Below are positions 1 to 10,542 of a stretch of 64,000 nt of DNA, one piece after another. Position 1 is the stretch's first letter. Each line of letters starts with the position of its first letter. The DNA is from Lycocorax pyrrhopterus obiensis (lineage: Eukaryota > Chordata > Aves > Passeriformes > Paradisaeidae): the NCBI GenBank assembly GCA_014706295.1, contig JACSVZ010000001.1, forward strand, positions 86,550,237-86,614,236, in the 5' to 3' direction. Position numbers and translations under genes: made by a program. The notes beneath the pieces are model-generated. The model was not told the DNA's origin and did no database searches. It saw only the letters and a program-made list of their open reading frames with translations.

Positions 1-1489
1 CAGGAGAGGTGTTTCATCCCTGTAATTATCTCTTTACTTCTCTTTACTTCATATTATCGTGCTTGTATTTTGGTGGGGGATGAGCGATGGTCATTGTTTG
101 TCAGTTGTTACTTGCTAGACAGCTTATTAAAATGGGTGTGAGATCTACCAACACTTGCACATGGATAAAAGTTCCTGGAAAAATATTATTTGGTCTCAAA
201 TATTTGGTCTTGGTATCTTTTTCTTGTAAAATCGCATTTAGACTGAGAAAACTGCACAATATCCAGAAGAAGGATAACACCGTGGTCAATAACTGAGACA
301 TCCTTTGCAGAAATACTGGTACCAGTTAGGAGCAATGTGGCTTAACATTTATAGGGAGGATTCAGTGTTCAGCATAAGTAGTACTTTGTCCAGTATTGCA
401 GAAAATCAGAAATGGTGTCTGCCTGCCTCACATATTGAGCTTACAGCTTCAAGGTCAGAGATGTGACCGAGAGAGCAAGCAAAGCATGATGCAAATATTT
501 TTTGTCTGGATTAGTGAATTTGGCTCCTATGTTTAAGTAGAAGTTTAAACGGTTTGTATTAGGAGAAAAAACCAAGCAAACAAACCCAAAGTAGAGACAA
601 TTTAGTCAATTGCTGATTTCATTTTTATGCAGCTTAAAAGCATTTTAGTGGGGTTACTTAGAAGAATAAGTTTTATTGTATGCCCGTGCTCAAATTGCCC
701 ACCACCCTTAACCTCACCAGGCTAATTCCAAACCCAGTGATCAATCTAGACTGGATCTACAGACAGAGAGAAATAGATGTCAAGTGTCAAGTTTAAGTGT
801 AGAAAAGAAACTTACAAGGTCCTTATTAAAGGAAAGCTCTGGGATCACTTCAGTGAATGTTTGCTACATGTCCCTCGTGGACACCCATCTTCAAACAGCA
901 TCTGCTTCCTGCCCCAACAGTGGAAGGGGAAGGGAGTTTTGATCAGGGTGAGAAGACACCAAGGACTCTACGAGGAATTGAAAATCTCTATCCTGCAGTA
1001 CTTGAGAGTTGTTGGGCACACATTCATAGGAATACATGCTACATTAGTCTTGTTGTTCACTGAGACACTTGAGTAAATCATCCCACAGGAGTTAGCACGT
1101 GAGAAGAACCCAAAATCTATGGCGGCCAGGACCTGATTGTCAAAAGAAAAAAAAAGAAAGAGGAGATTTATCTTGACAATATTCAAAGTATTAAACTGGG
1201 GAATGTAGTAAACTGTTTCGTAAGATAGCATAACAAAAACAAATGTCAGATATTGAGGCTTACAGGAAATGATGCAAGGGAACTACCTTGTCTTAATCTC
1301 ATTTTTATTTCATGCATGCAAATCAAAAGCTTTCTCTGATATTTTTTCCCACTGCATTTCCATTTGGAAGCTAAGGAAATATAGGGCCCATGAATAGACT
1401 CTAAGGTGAGGAAAAAATTGACTGGATCACCAGAGTCAAAGAATGGAGATCCCCGTGCAGTTGGCTGACAGCAATGCACAGGGCATCCC
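1..1489. other. Non-coding DNA, no recognisable gene or repeat
   Basis: I see no gene here. The open frames of up to 99 codons have no recognisable domain and overlap one another on both strands. The only local structure is a perfect tandem pair of the 10-mer TCTTTACTTC at 31-50. Confidence 0.55.
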
Positions 1490-2420
1490 ACAGTTCAGTA
1501 CTACATCCCATATGGTTCAACCACTTCATCAAAGACCTTGACAACTATCTAGTGTAACTTTAGCAAATTTTCAGGTAGATATAAACTTGGAGAGAGGCTG
1601 AAAGTGAATGTTGGAACTTCCAGCCAGAGTGGCCTAGAAAAACTTGAGGAATAATGTAACAAAGACATTATTAGATTCAGCAACAAAAGTGGAAAGTTCT
1701 ACACATATGGCAGAGTAATCCTAAGCATCTAGACAGGATGGCAAGGGTCTGACAGAGTAATAGCCTCACTGAAAAGGGCTTGATGATTGCAATGGTCTCC
1801 AAGGTGAAATATGAGCCACTGAATGTGTTTTCCCCAGAAAATGGAAATACTGCATATTGAAAAATATGGCCACCAGATCAAAGTATACTATCATTCTCTT
1901 CCCAGCACAGGTGAGATTTCACAGAGATTGGTACTCAGTCCAATTCAAAAAGTAATGTGGAGAGGGGTTGTGAGGTTCAGCAGCAGCCAAGGGCACATGG
2001 CTGGTCCACAGGCAGCAATACCTGGTCCTGTTTAGTCTAGAAAATAGAGTCAAACAGGTGAATCTAACACCAGCCAAGAACTGTGTGGAGGGGACTTTCA
2101 GAGAAGATCAACCCAGATTCTTCCTGTAAGTGAAAGATGGCAAAACAAAGTATAATGGAATAACAACCACACACTGTGGCTTAACAGGTTCAGATCCCAT
2201 ATTAGTTTTTTAAAAAAAAATCACTCGGAAGGTAGTACAGAACTGGAACAAGTTACCCACTGAGGCTGTGAAATGTCCATGCTTGGAGGGCTTTAGGACT
2301 CTACCAGGCAAAGTCACAGGATGTGCCACAACTGGTCATAGGGACACTGTCACTGTTTCAGGCAGGAACGTGAGCTCAGAAGTCTCCTCCAGATAACCTT
2401 TCTATGAATCTGTTGGTGTA
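1490..2420 (+). mobile_element. Ancient, heavily diverged CR1 LINE body and 3' end
   Basis: The order of degraded CR1 landmarks is preserved on the plus strand. First comes a 'cttcatcaaagaccttgacaa'-type stretch, which is the reverse-transcriptase FINDL region (about 1525). A 'gaaaagggcttgatgattgc' relative follows at about 1775. A 'actggaacaagttacccactgaggctgtg' counterpart at about 2240 matches the usual 'actggaacaggttgcccag' block, and a faint 3' tail near 2390-2420 closes the element. Many indels and stops show it is a dead copy much older than the other CR1 fragments. The boundaries are approximate. Confidence 0.55.
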
Positions 2421-2744
2421 TGAATCTGAAGTCGTGTTTCTGCAGTGAATATAGTGATTCTCAGTGGAAAAATTGGTCAAGCCAATAATTCCTGTTAAGA
2501 TGGAATTTTCCTGCTGTGAAATTAGTTCCTTTACATTTTTAATGCATATAAATTATGTCATATCTTTGGGTGAGGAAATGAAAGCAAATCACAAAGCTTG
2601 GTTTAAATATTTGGAAATCCTACCTGTGAATATATTGGAACATAAACTCCTAAGGTGCAAATAGGAAACGAGCAAATGGCAGAGTCTTAATTAAGGAAGA
2701 GTAGAACAGTATTTGGAGAATAAGATCGTAAGTTCTTAAAAAAA
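2421..2744. other. Spacer between two old CR1 pieces
   Basis: Nothing recognisable. A 66-codon open frame at 2464-2664 has no coding signature that I can identify. The spacer separates two pieces of CR1 that may or may not come from the same insertion. Confidence 0.4.
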
Positions 2745-3010
2745 AACAGCGCACCTCTGACCTGTTCAGATTCCTTGAAAAAGTTAATGAAACAGTACAT
2801 AAAGGTGACTTAGTGGACATAACTTACTTTGATACTTCTTCATAAGGAGCTCTCAGAGAGAATAAATCTCCACAGGGTAAGGAGCATAGTCTTGCAGTGG
2901 ATAAGAAATCACTTAAGTGAAATAAAACAAAATGAATGGTTGCGAAGTGAAGGATTCTTCTGTCTCATTCATGTTGGATCTGTTTCAGCCACCCAGGTGA
3001 TGTAAGGTAT
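2745..3010 (+). mobile_element. Ancient CR1 reverse-transcriptase fragment
   Basis: The stretch reading 'cataaaggtgacttagtgga' at about 2800 and the following 'acataacttactttgatact' resemble the CR1 RT segment that encodes '..GDxVDVxYLDFxKAFD..'. It belongs upstream of the parts seen at 1490-2420, yet lies downstream of them here. It is therefore probably an independent insertion or a rearranged piece. The match is partial and frameshifted. Confidence 0.4.
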
Positions 3011-4327
3011 GGAACGAGAGTGAGGGCAAAGTATTAACATACTGCACTAGGCTGTCTTGCGATGGAAAGGATCATAATGTACCCTCAAAAATATAAATGT
3101 ATTAACACTCATCATCTACACTTGCAGTGGCCTCTAGTAGCCCCTACTGTTGTTACCTTGCTGAGTTAGCATTTACACAATGCAGCAAAAGCAGTGTTTT
3201 CTCCAAGTAGTTGTCTCCCACAAAAGGAGTGCCTTCAAGGCTGTAGGTGAAATTCAGCACTAGCAAACATGGTCAACATTCATTGAGATGAAAATTAAAT
3301 ACCAAGGCAGTTCTAATAAAATTAACTTTGAACTTGTCTTCAATTCTGCATTCTCCTCGGTTTTAATTTTCTCTGTTCTTGTCCCTTCCGCTTTCTTCTT
3401 CTTTAGGAGGTCAACATCTGCAAATTTCTCCAACAGCTTCTCTCTTCCTCGGCTTTATTTTTCAAGGTGCAGGTAGTTCCATTGACTTCAATGTTTAAGT
3501 CCTTCTTTCTGGCTTTTTTGTCATTCATCATTCCTGAAGATCAAGCACTTCTTTCTTCTGCGATCTTTTGCTTCTTTATTTCTGTCATCCCATACACAAA
3601 GACCTAAGTCACACTCAGCTTTGTTTTAATTTCTTCTTTTCAGCCTTAAATACAGCTTAATAACCTGCCTGGTTCTACCAGGCTTCCTGAATAAGTAGAG
3701 AAGCCACTTGCCGAGGAATTTTAAAATTTATTTACTTCTCTTCCCTGTTTATCATAGTTTCAAGCCAGGTTCTCTGCATTTCTGCTTCTTGCATCTCTCC
3801 TCTTTTCCTTTATTATGTAAAGTTTCAGAGGTTCGGGTGAATTTTAGATAACTCTTAACGCAGACGACGCAGCAACCCAATCTTTCTGCAGGGGTTAACT
3901 ACTTTGAAAAGTCAATGGAAGCTAACACATACCTCTGAAAACTTCCATTTTCACTAGGCATCTCCCTCATTTCATTTTCTGGAGAGTTTTTCATTTGTGT
4001 ACTGAAGGTACACTGCTGTGAAAATCTTGCTGTAAATTTGTACCTGCACAAGCACGATAAAGACAAGGGAAAATCTGTCTGTGTTTACTTGGAGCTTTTG
4101 ATTTTGCCAGTGATGGTACACACAGCTCTTTCGACAGGGAAACAAATTGTCCTTCCAGAAAGACTAAAGGTGTAAACTTGCACTCCCAACACCTCAGTTT
4201 ACATCCATGGCAGATGAATGCCCATGTTACACTCTTCGGCGCTTTCCTCAATACCTAATTAACATGAAAAAATAACACTAAATTATCCCAGCTTTTGAAG
4301 AACCTGATTTCAAGTGGACAGAAGGAA
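3011..4327. other. Non-coding DNA, pyrimidine-rich in part
   Basis: I recognise no gene. Between about 3340 and 3830 the plus strand is rich in C and T (many 'tttcttct'-like runs), which gives open frames by lack of purines rather than by coding constraint. The 86-codon minus-strand frame at 3991-4251 has no domain that I recognise. Confidence 0.5.
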
Positions 4328-4370
4328 GTAAGGCACTTACCCTTAAAAGGGTAAGGCACTTACCCTTAAA
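4328..4370. repeat. Short tandem duplication containing a palindrome
   Basis: The 20-mer GTAAGGCACTTACCCTTAAA occurs at 4328-4347 and again, without a mismatch, at 4351-4370 (period 23). The junction creates a 9-bp inverted repeat, CTTACCCTT at 4336-4344 and AAGGGTAAG at 4347-4355, separated by only two bases. A local duplication event explains it. It looks young because the copies are identical. Confidence 0.85.
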
Positions 4371-6891
4371 CGTAGCATAGAAATGATAAATTTAAACCAT
4401 CTACAAAGTAGAGGAGTAATTTAGGACATCTCCTCAGTAAGGCTAAGTAAAGACACAAGCAAAGAGAGTCAGATTTACCAATTTTAAAAAAAAAACTTCA
4501 TGGTACTTCTATCAGGATGAATTTGAGTGTTCCTTCTTCCTTGTTTTTTCTGATAAGAGTTTTAAACATCAATAAAAATATCGTTTAAGTTGTAGGGACA
4601 GTTTAAACTAAGTGAACTGAGCTGAAATTGGGAAGCAAATTTTACTTCTCACAATGAGTCTGATTACCCATGTAGACATTTATCCCTTTGTGCTGATAAA
4701 AAATAAATCTCTTTTGCTGGTAGATATTTATAATGATAGCCAAGATAGGGCATTCCTATGTAAAACTTAAATTGGTTGTGGAATATTTTTTTCATATAAG
4801 ATTCTTTTCTCCTTGTTTTTTCCCCAAAAAATTAAAATACAGAGGAAGAATAGATTACATAGATCTCAGCTGAGGAACATTCAAGGTAAAGAGCTTCACT
4901 TTGTCACATGAATAATCGTACAAATATTTCAACATTCACATGCTGTAGAGGAAAACTTTTATTTTACTTGTAATATTGTTGAGACAAATCAGAAAGTTAA
5001 GAAGGTTTCCTATTTGTTCACAATCAAGGAAACTTGCTGAAAAAAATGAACAACACTTTGTAGCAAGGTACTGCTACCTGACACCTCTTTTCAGTGTAGG
5101 ATGATAGAGCTGTTTCACAAGAGGCTCCCTGACTGACATTTGAGTGGGTGCAACATAAAAAAAGCCTTGCTTTTATCTTACAGGTTGCAATGTTGTGACA
5201 GACTTTGGATGTCTTCACCTCAGAAAGTATCTGGGGAGGGAGGCAGCTTGTTATGCCTCTGGCCTCAAAGTCAAGTCTAGATCCAATTCTGCTCTTCAGC
5301 ACATCATTCCCACCACTCTCAGCTTAGATCGCCCATGGGATTTAGCTGTATAGTTTTAATTTGGATTCATTAGTCTCAGTGGGAACAGATTTTCTTAGAG
5401 ATTCCTAGGTGTATCAATTGTTTTAATACTTACAAACTTGGATACTGCCTCTGGCAAGATGATTTGAAGTGCTGATGTAGTCATCTGAAGTGAAATTCTG
5501 GAATTCAATGAAATGTAGGAGCTATCTGGAGTTACTCTGTAAGCAGTTCTTCATTCACTTATTTGTCTAAACATCTGAAGTTCAGGCAGTTTAACAATGT
5601 TCTTCAGCCACTGCAGACTGAAAGCACCAAGTTTTCCAATAATTCAGACATAAAACCAAGAAATTTTTAGTAGTAGCAGTCATTACTGTCACTGTCATTA
5701 GTGCCACCAGTAGCAGAAGGGTGAAATCAAGAAGAAGAGGTGTTTCTCAAAATTTCATTATTGCTTAGGGATTTCCTCTGCAAAACAAATCTCAGGACCT
5801 TTCAGTCCAAAAGGGAGCATTATTTTTAGGTAGGTTAGAGGCAAATCTGAGTTTGGACTGATGTGGAAAGAGGGACACCTTCTATCTGGGCTGCTTAATC
5901 TGTATCACACTGCAATCAGGAATGCAATAGGTGAAATAAAAGAAGACGAGATGAAGCACAGCTTTGCATCCTAAAGATAGGCAATACTTACCTGAGAAAT
6001 GTCCATCCTGAGGTTTTGAATCTGCTCTCAGAATAGCTTATATGTTTTACCTTCAGGAGTTGCTGGATGAAATGCAGAATTTGTATATTTAGCATGTTGC
6101 TAAAAAAGTCCTTACTACAATCCAGAAACTAAAAATGCCCTTGCCTGAAGCTGTATCTCTCTCATATCTGTATGGCTCACAATCAGCTACAAAATCTTTT
6201 TTTAGACATAATGGAATATAGTAACTGGAGCCTGAAATCTCTAAGCCCCTCATCTGCCTGAAGGCCTGAAGTCAACTTTTCAAGATGGAATGTGACCTTC
6301 ATTCTCAAGAGACCTTCATCTTTACGTAGCATCTTTCATAGCAGTGGCAATTGTTCACCATCGTACTTACTGCGGAGGAAGTACAGGAGAGAATACACCC
6401 CGTACACAGAAAAAGGCCTTCACTCACACTGCCATCCTTCCCATTTTATGGAATAGAGCACAAACAGAGTGAACAACAGTGCTCAAATCAATAAGGACAT
6501 AACACCCACTGTTGTCACAATTCAAACAGCCACAGGACAATCTGTTTTAAATTAGCACAAGACAGATTTATAGGAAGTCTAAAATGCAGTGACTGACTTA
6601 TGGAAACAGGCTCAAGCCAGCTTTAAGACAATCCAGGCTTTAGGGTAGCAGTGGCACCATGAAGCCTACTGTGAGTAACCATCAGAGTTATCTTGAGCAG
6701 ATTTCCCAGTCTGTGTTGTCATGGGGTCCCAACTGCTATGTCTGGAAGGTAACTCAGCAAGTTAGTTCTAGCCTTTCTCAGCTAGTTACGATCTAGCCTT
6801 TGTGGGTTGCACTGCACATTAAAACATGAGGGATTCTCCCAGAAACCTTTAACCAACTCCATCAAGACAAAAGTGCAACTAAGAAACCTTT
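4371..6891. other. Non-coding DNA, no recognisable element
   Basis: A+T-rich with scattered short A and T runs. A 92-codon minus-strand frame (5024-5302) is open, but I recognise no protein family in it and see no convincing flanking gene signal. No CR1 or LTR landmark was seen across this 2.5 kb. Confidence 0.5.
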
Positions 6892-6905
6892 CCACCAGGT
6901 GGCAG
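6892..6905 (+). promoter_or_regulatory. Candidate CTCF-binding site
   Basis: CCACCAGGTGGCAG fits the vertebrate CTCF core CCASYAGRKGGCRS at all 14 positions. CTCF is the zinc-finger protein that sets insulators and loop anchors; the plus-strand match gives the motif a direction. It does not lie in a repeat that I recognise. A sequence match alone does not show occupancy. Confidence 0.5.
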
Positions 6906-8710
6906 GTAGTGTCAGACACTGGGATGATCTCAGCATCAGGCGCTGTTATTTTTAACACACATTTTCAGATTGAAGAAGATTTTTGTTTTGGTTTTAAACT
7001 GTGATATATAGATTCGAACTGAAAATGGCTTCTAGAAGGAGGTATTGACCCAAGGTGGTTATGACCTGGTGACTGTGACAACTGACTTATGGATATGGTA
7101 AGAAATTTATAATTCTGAAGACATAAAGTCCACTAGTTTAGTATTTGATCAAAATGTTCCTTTCATTACCCCTGTTAAGCCCTTGTGTCCGATTCTTGCA
7201 TTCTAGCTGGTGTAGAGCCTAGTTATTAAATGACAGCAAGAGGGTGGCTCTAAGCTCATGAGGATAGCAGTGATGGTGCTTATGGATTGGAAATGGATGT
7301 TCTTTGACAGTAGCTTGGCATTACTCTGTAAAATGCTCGTATGAGAAATTAAGAGAGATTATAAATGACTGAATTGCAATTCGCATATGAGTAAGGGTTT
7401 TGGCAACAGCAGGGGGGTGATGGGATAAAGATAACTTCTGGCAGCACTCCAGAGAAAGCTCTAAGCATGGAAACAGGCTGAAAAACTGTGAGAGGAAAAA
7501 AATAACCTCAGAGTCAAGGGCAAATCTTGGAATTTCCATCCCTGAAAGCAAAGTGAAGAATGACAATCACAGAGCTAGAGACACAGGAAAGCAGTAACTC
7601 TTATTTCATATTGTGCCTTCAGGCTTTGAAGGATTCAGTAGGAAAAAGTCATGGTGTAGCCAAGAGATGACAGAGCTGAGACAGGCAGATAAATGGGAAA
7701 CTAAAGGATAAAAAAGTCAAGGAAGACATAGAAGAGGCTGTCATCTAATGAAAAATGATGGCCTGTATAAGCCAACAGTGGCTAGAAGCCTATAAGGTAT
7801 TTTCATGAAATTTTCAGGATCTGGAGCCTTTTCAAGAGTTCATTTAAACACCAAACTTACATCTTAGTATTTCACATTTTTATGAAGGCTTAATTATGAC
7901 AAGAATCTCAAAATCATTGCATGTAATAGTCATGAAAATTTGCTTTGACACTGGGGTTTTTTGCGTATTTTAAAATTAGGCAAAAGGTTGACAATGAGCC
8001 AAGACATTCCTTGCTGTAACCAGGTTCATTTAGCAGACTTATAGACAGCGAGTCATTCTGCTCAAAATAAGAAAGGATAATTGTACATAACCATTACAAA
8101 GCATTTTTATCTTCAAAAAGCTTTATTGCAGTGATTTAATCTTCACAAACACCCCTAAAGAGAGAAACTGGGTCAGAGACTGCTCAGAGGTTAGAAAAGT
8201 GTTGGTGTTGTGTAGAAGATTGAAGTCTGTAATTCTCAGTGTCTTGGACTGAGATCAGTAAATAACACCTGGCTCATGCCATAGGAAATTCTACAAGGAT
8301 ATGGAAATCCATGTAGGTAGCTGGTTCTGAGCTAATAGAGGACATGCTTTCAAAAGTCATCTAATGTCTTACTCGGGGGCGGATCATGATAGCCACGTGT
8401 ATACCAACAAACCTCTAACAGAGAAACATCCCCAGGCACTGGATTTCATCTGTCCTAAGATAGAACAGTTAGACTGGGGTCTAAGTAAACTCTTGTTCCC
8501 CAAACTCTTTCTGGGCATAGTTCAGGATTTATCATGCATCTGGGGCCACAAGCAGGTTGCATACAGCTATCCTCTTCACAAACATGGACTGTTACGTTCC
8601 AGTTGGGATTTCCAGTCAGAATTCTTGGACAGATGCTGATGACTTTTGATGCCCAACTGTGACAATACAATGACCATTGGTGTTTACTGAACATTATAAT
8701 ATAAATTTTA
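6906..8710. other. Non-coding DNA, no clear element
   Basis: No gene found. Directly after the CTCF-type site, AGTGTC and GACACT form a tight inverted pair around 6907-6919. A stretch at about 8120-8200 faintly recalls the core of an ancient SINE, but not well enough to call. Overlapping plus (8364-8639) and minus open frames are unconvincing. Confidence 0.45.
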
Positions 8711-8814
8711 GGTGTGTGTGTGTATATATATATACACATATATACATATGCACATACATATACATATATATATGTATATACATATATGTATACATATATA
8801 TACATATATATGTA
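8711..8814. repeat. TG/TA/CA compound microsatellite
   Basis: About 100 bp of alternating purine-pyrimidine dinucleotides: a (TG)n start, then interrupted (TA)n with CA steps. The low complexity produces a false minus-strand open frame full of Y, I and V residues. Such tracts are length-polymorphic in vertebrates. Confidence 0.95.
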
Positions 8815-10508
8815 CTCTATAATAATAGAAAAGATTTGGTCTCTTCTTGAAAGCATCTAGTTTCATCAGGAGCTAATGTTGTGCATTTATACACATCTAT
8901 CCCTTTCCTAAACAAGTCTTCCTGCTTCCCTTAAAGGGAACATGTGAGAACAGCCACACATTTTTTGCATCTTGTTCTCCAAAGATTCTTTGCCCATCTC
9001 CATCACTAGAAAGACAGTTAGAGACAGCTCCCTGGAGACCACCATTCAGTATCCTTTGACTTAAAAAAATGATGAACACATTTCTTTCTGTTTGTCCAGT
9101 ATGGTCTGCTGATCCTTGTTTTCTTTCTCTATAACAAGAAACATGTTCATGGTACTAGAGTGTACTCAAAACACCTTTTTCTTTTTTTGCTATGAAATGA
9201 CCCACCTCCACAACCAACTAAAAAAAAAAAAATAAAAAAGACATTGTGGTCTTGAATATTCCTTTAAGATGTGGTTAAAAACTAGAATACAACCTGCAAA
9301 AATTCCCCCACCACAACAACCCCCTCCAAATGGAGCTGCCAGAAGCTCCTGCACAGGAGTTCACACTTTTCTTCTGTCTCACACTTCCAGCTCCTCCACT
9401 CCCTTTTTCACCCAGCCTTGTCATCCTTGGTAGACCTGTTTTCTCCTCTGTCACCTGGAGCAACCACTCTGCATTCTGCTGTCTCGTAGATTCAGCAGCA
9501 GGCTTCAAATCTCTGTTTATGCCTCAGTTCTCTCTCTCCTGCTCCTCCCTGCTTATTTATGATTGAAGCATGTGATTGTATTATTTACAGTAAGTCTGTA
9601 AAACGCTTGTGGAAATATTTTCCTGGACAGAATATCTGAACCAAATAATTGCATTCTAAATACTCCTCAGATTCCTTGTGGGAGATGGAAATAAGCACAA
9701 ATATGCAATTTACCTTATCTTCCTATTTCCTTACCTTTGTAATCTTAGACAGGGAAAGAAGAAGCTAAGTTTTATCTGACTGCAAAACCAAAGGTCACAC
9801 ACTTCTGAATATTAAACATGTTTTTGCAAGGAACATTTCTGTGGTATTCAACAAGACACTCAAACCTGGTTCCCAAAGTTCATCATTAAGTGGTACTATG
9901 ATGATTTTGTGCCTCAGAGGACTGAGTCCAAACCACTGAAATGAGTAGCAACATCTCTAAGTTAAACCTTATTGGAGAAATACTGTATTGTGGTTGTTAA
10001 TAATAAGGCAGGCTACGAATCTACTCTTGATTATAGCTGTGAGCCCCTTCATGCATGCCATTTTAGAATCAAAATATAAAGACAGCAATATTTACAAAAG
10101 GTCATTACCTCCAGAGGAAAGTACCTACAGGGAAACAAAATGGAAGGGGAAATGTCAGAAGGAAAATGGCAAGGAAGTGATGAGCATGGGTCAATCAAAT
10201 GAGAAGGAAGGACTGAAATGTTACTTCAAGACATTATGAGTAGCACAGCCTGGGAAAGTGTCTCTGTGGCATAATGATTCCCTGTGAGATGCAGGACAAC
10301 AGATCATAATACTCTGAATCTTGCTGGCGGATGCAATACCCTGTCAGGGAGAGAATCCAGCATAAGTTGTCCATCAAATTTACTGTATCTGAGTGAGATT
10401 AAATTCTACAAGGAAATGAAGGGAAATGCTAGGAGTGGGTGATTGCAAATGTACCACTAAGCATGTAAAAGGCAGGTTCAATTGCTGCAAACACTATTTT
10501 GTTAATCT
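8815..10508. other. Non-coding DNA with an A-rich tract
   Basis: No gene recognised. Positions 9221-9239 are an interrupted A-tract. The overlapping open frames at 9275-9566 (plus and minus) occupy a C/T-rich stretch and show no domain. Confidence 0.5.
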
Positions 10509-10542
10509 GTTAAAGTGACGTTGGCACGTCAGCACGTTAAAG
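10509..10542. promoter_or_regulatory. Candidate CRE-like palindrome with flanking repeats
   Basis: TGACGT (10516-10521) and its reverse complement ACGTCA (10526-10531) are separated by TGGC. The heptamer GTTAAAG flanks them at 10509-10515 and 10536-10542. TGACG is the half-site of CREB/ATF-type bZIP factors, and GTTAA resembles half of an HNF1-type site. Three CpGs survive within 18 bp (10519, 10527, 10535) in otherwise CpG-poor DNA. The function is inferred from motifs only. Confidence 0.3.

Noticed and set aside
8118..8205. Faint similarity to the core of an ancient SINE ('atcttcacaaacacccctaaag')
   Set aside because: Only one short block resembles it. The expected neighbouring blocks are missing.
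8455..8856. 133-codon minus-strand frame with a Tyr/Ile/Val-rich half and a Cys-rich half
   Set aside because: The Tyr/Ile/Val half is translated microsatellite. The Cys-rich half (CEEDSCMQPACGPRC) is curious, but I recognise no family and the opposite strand is also open.
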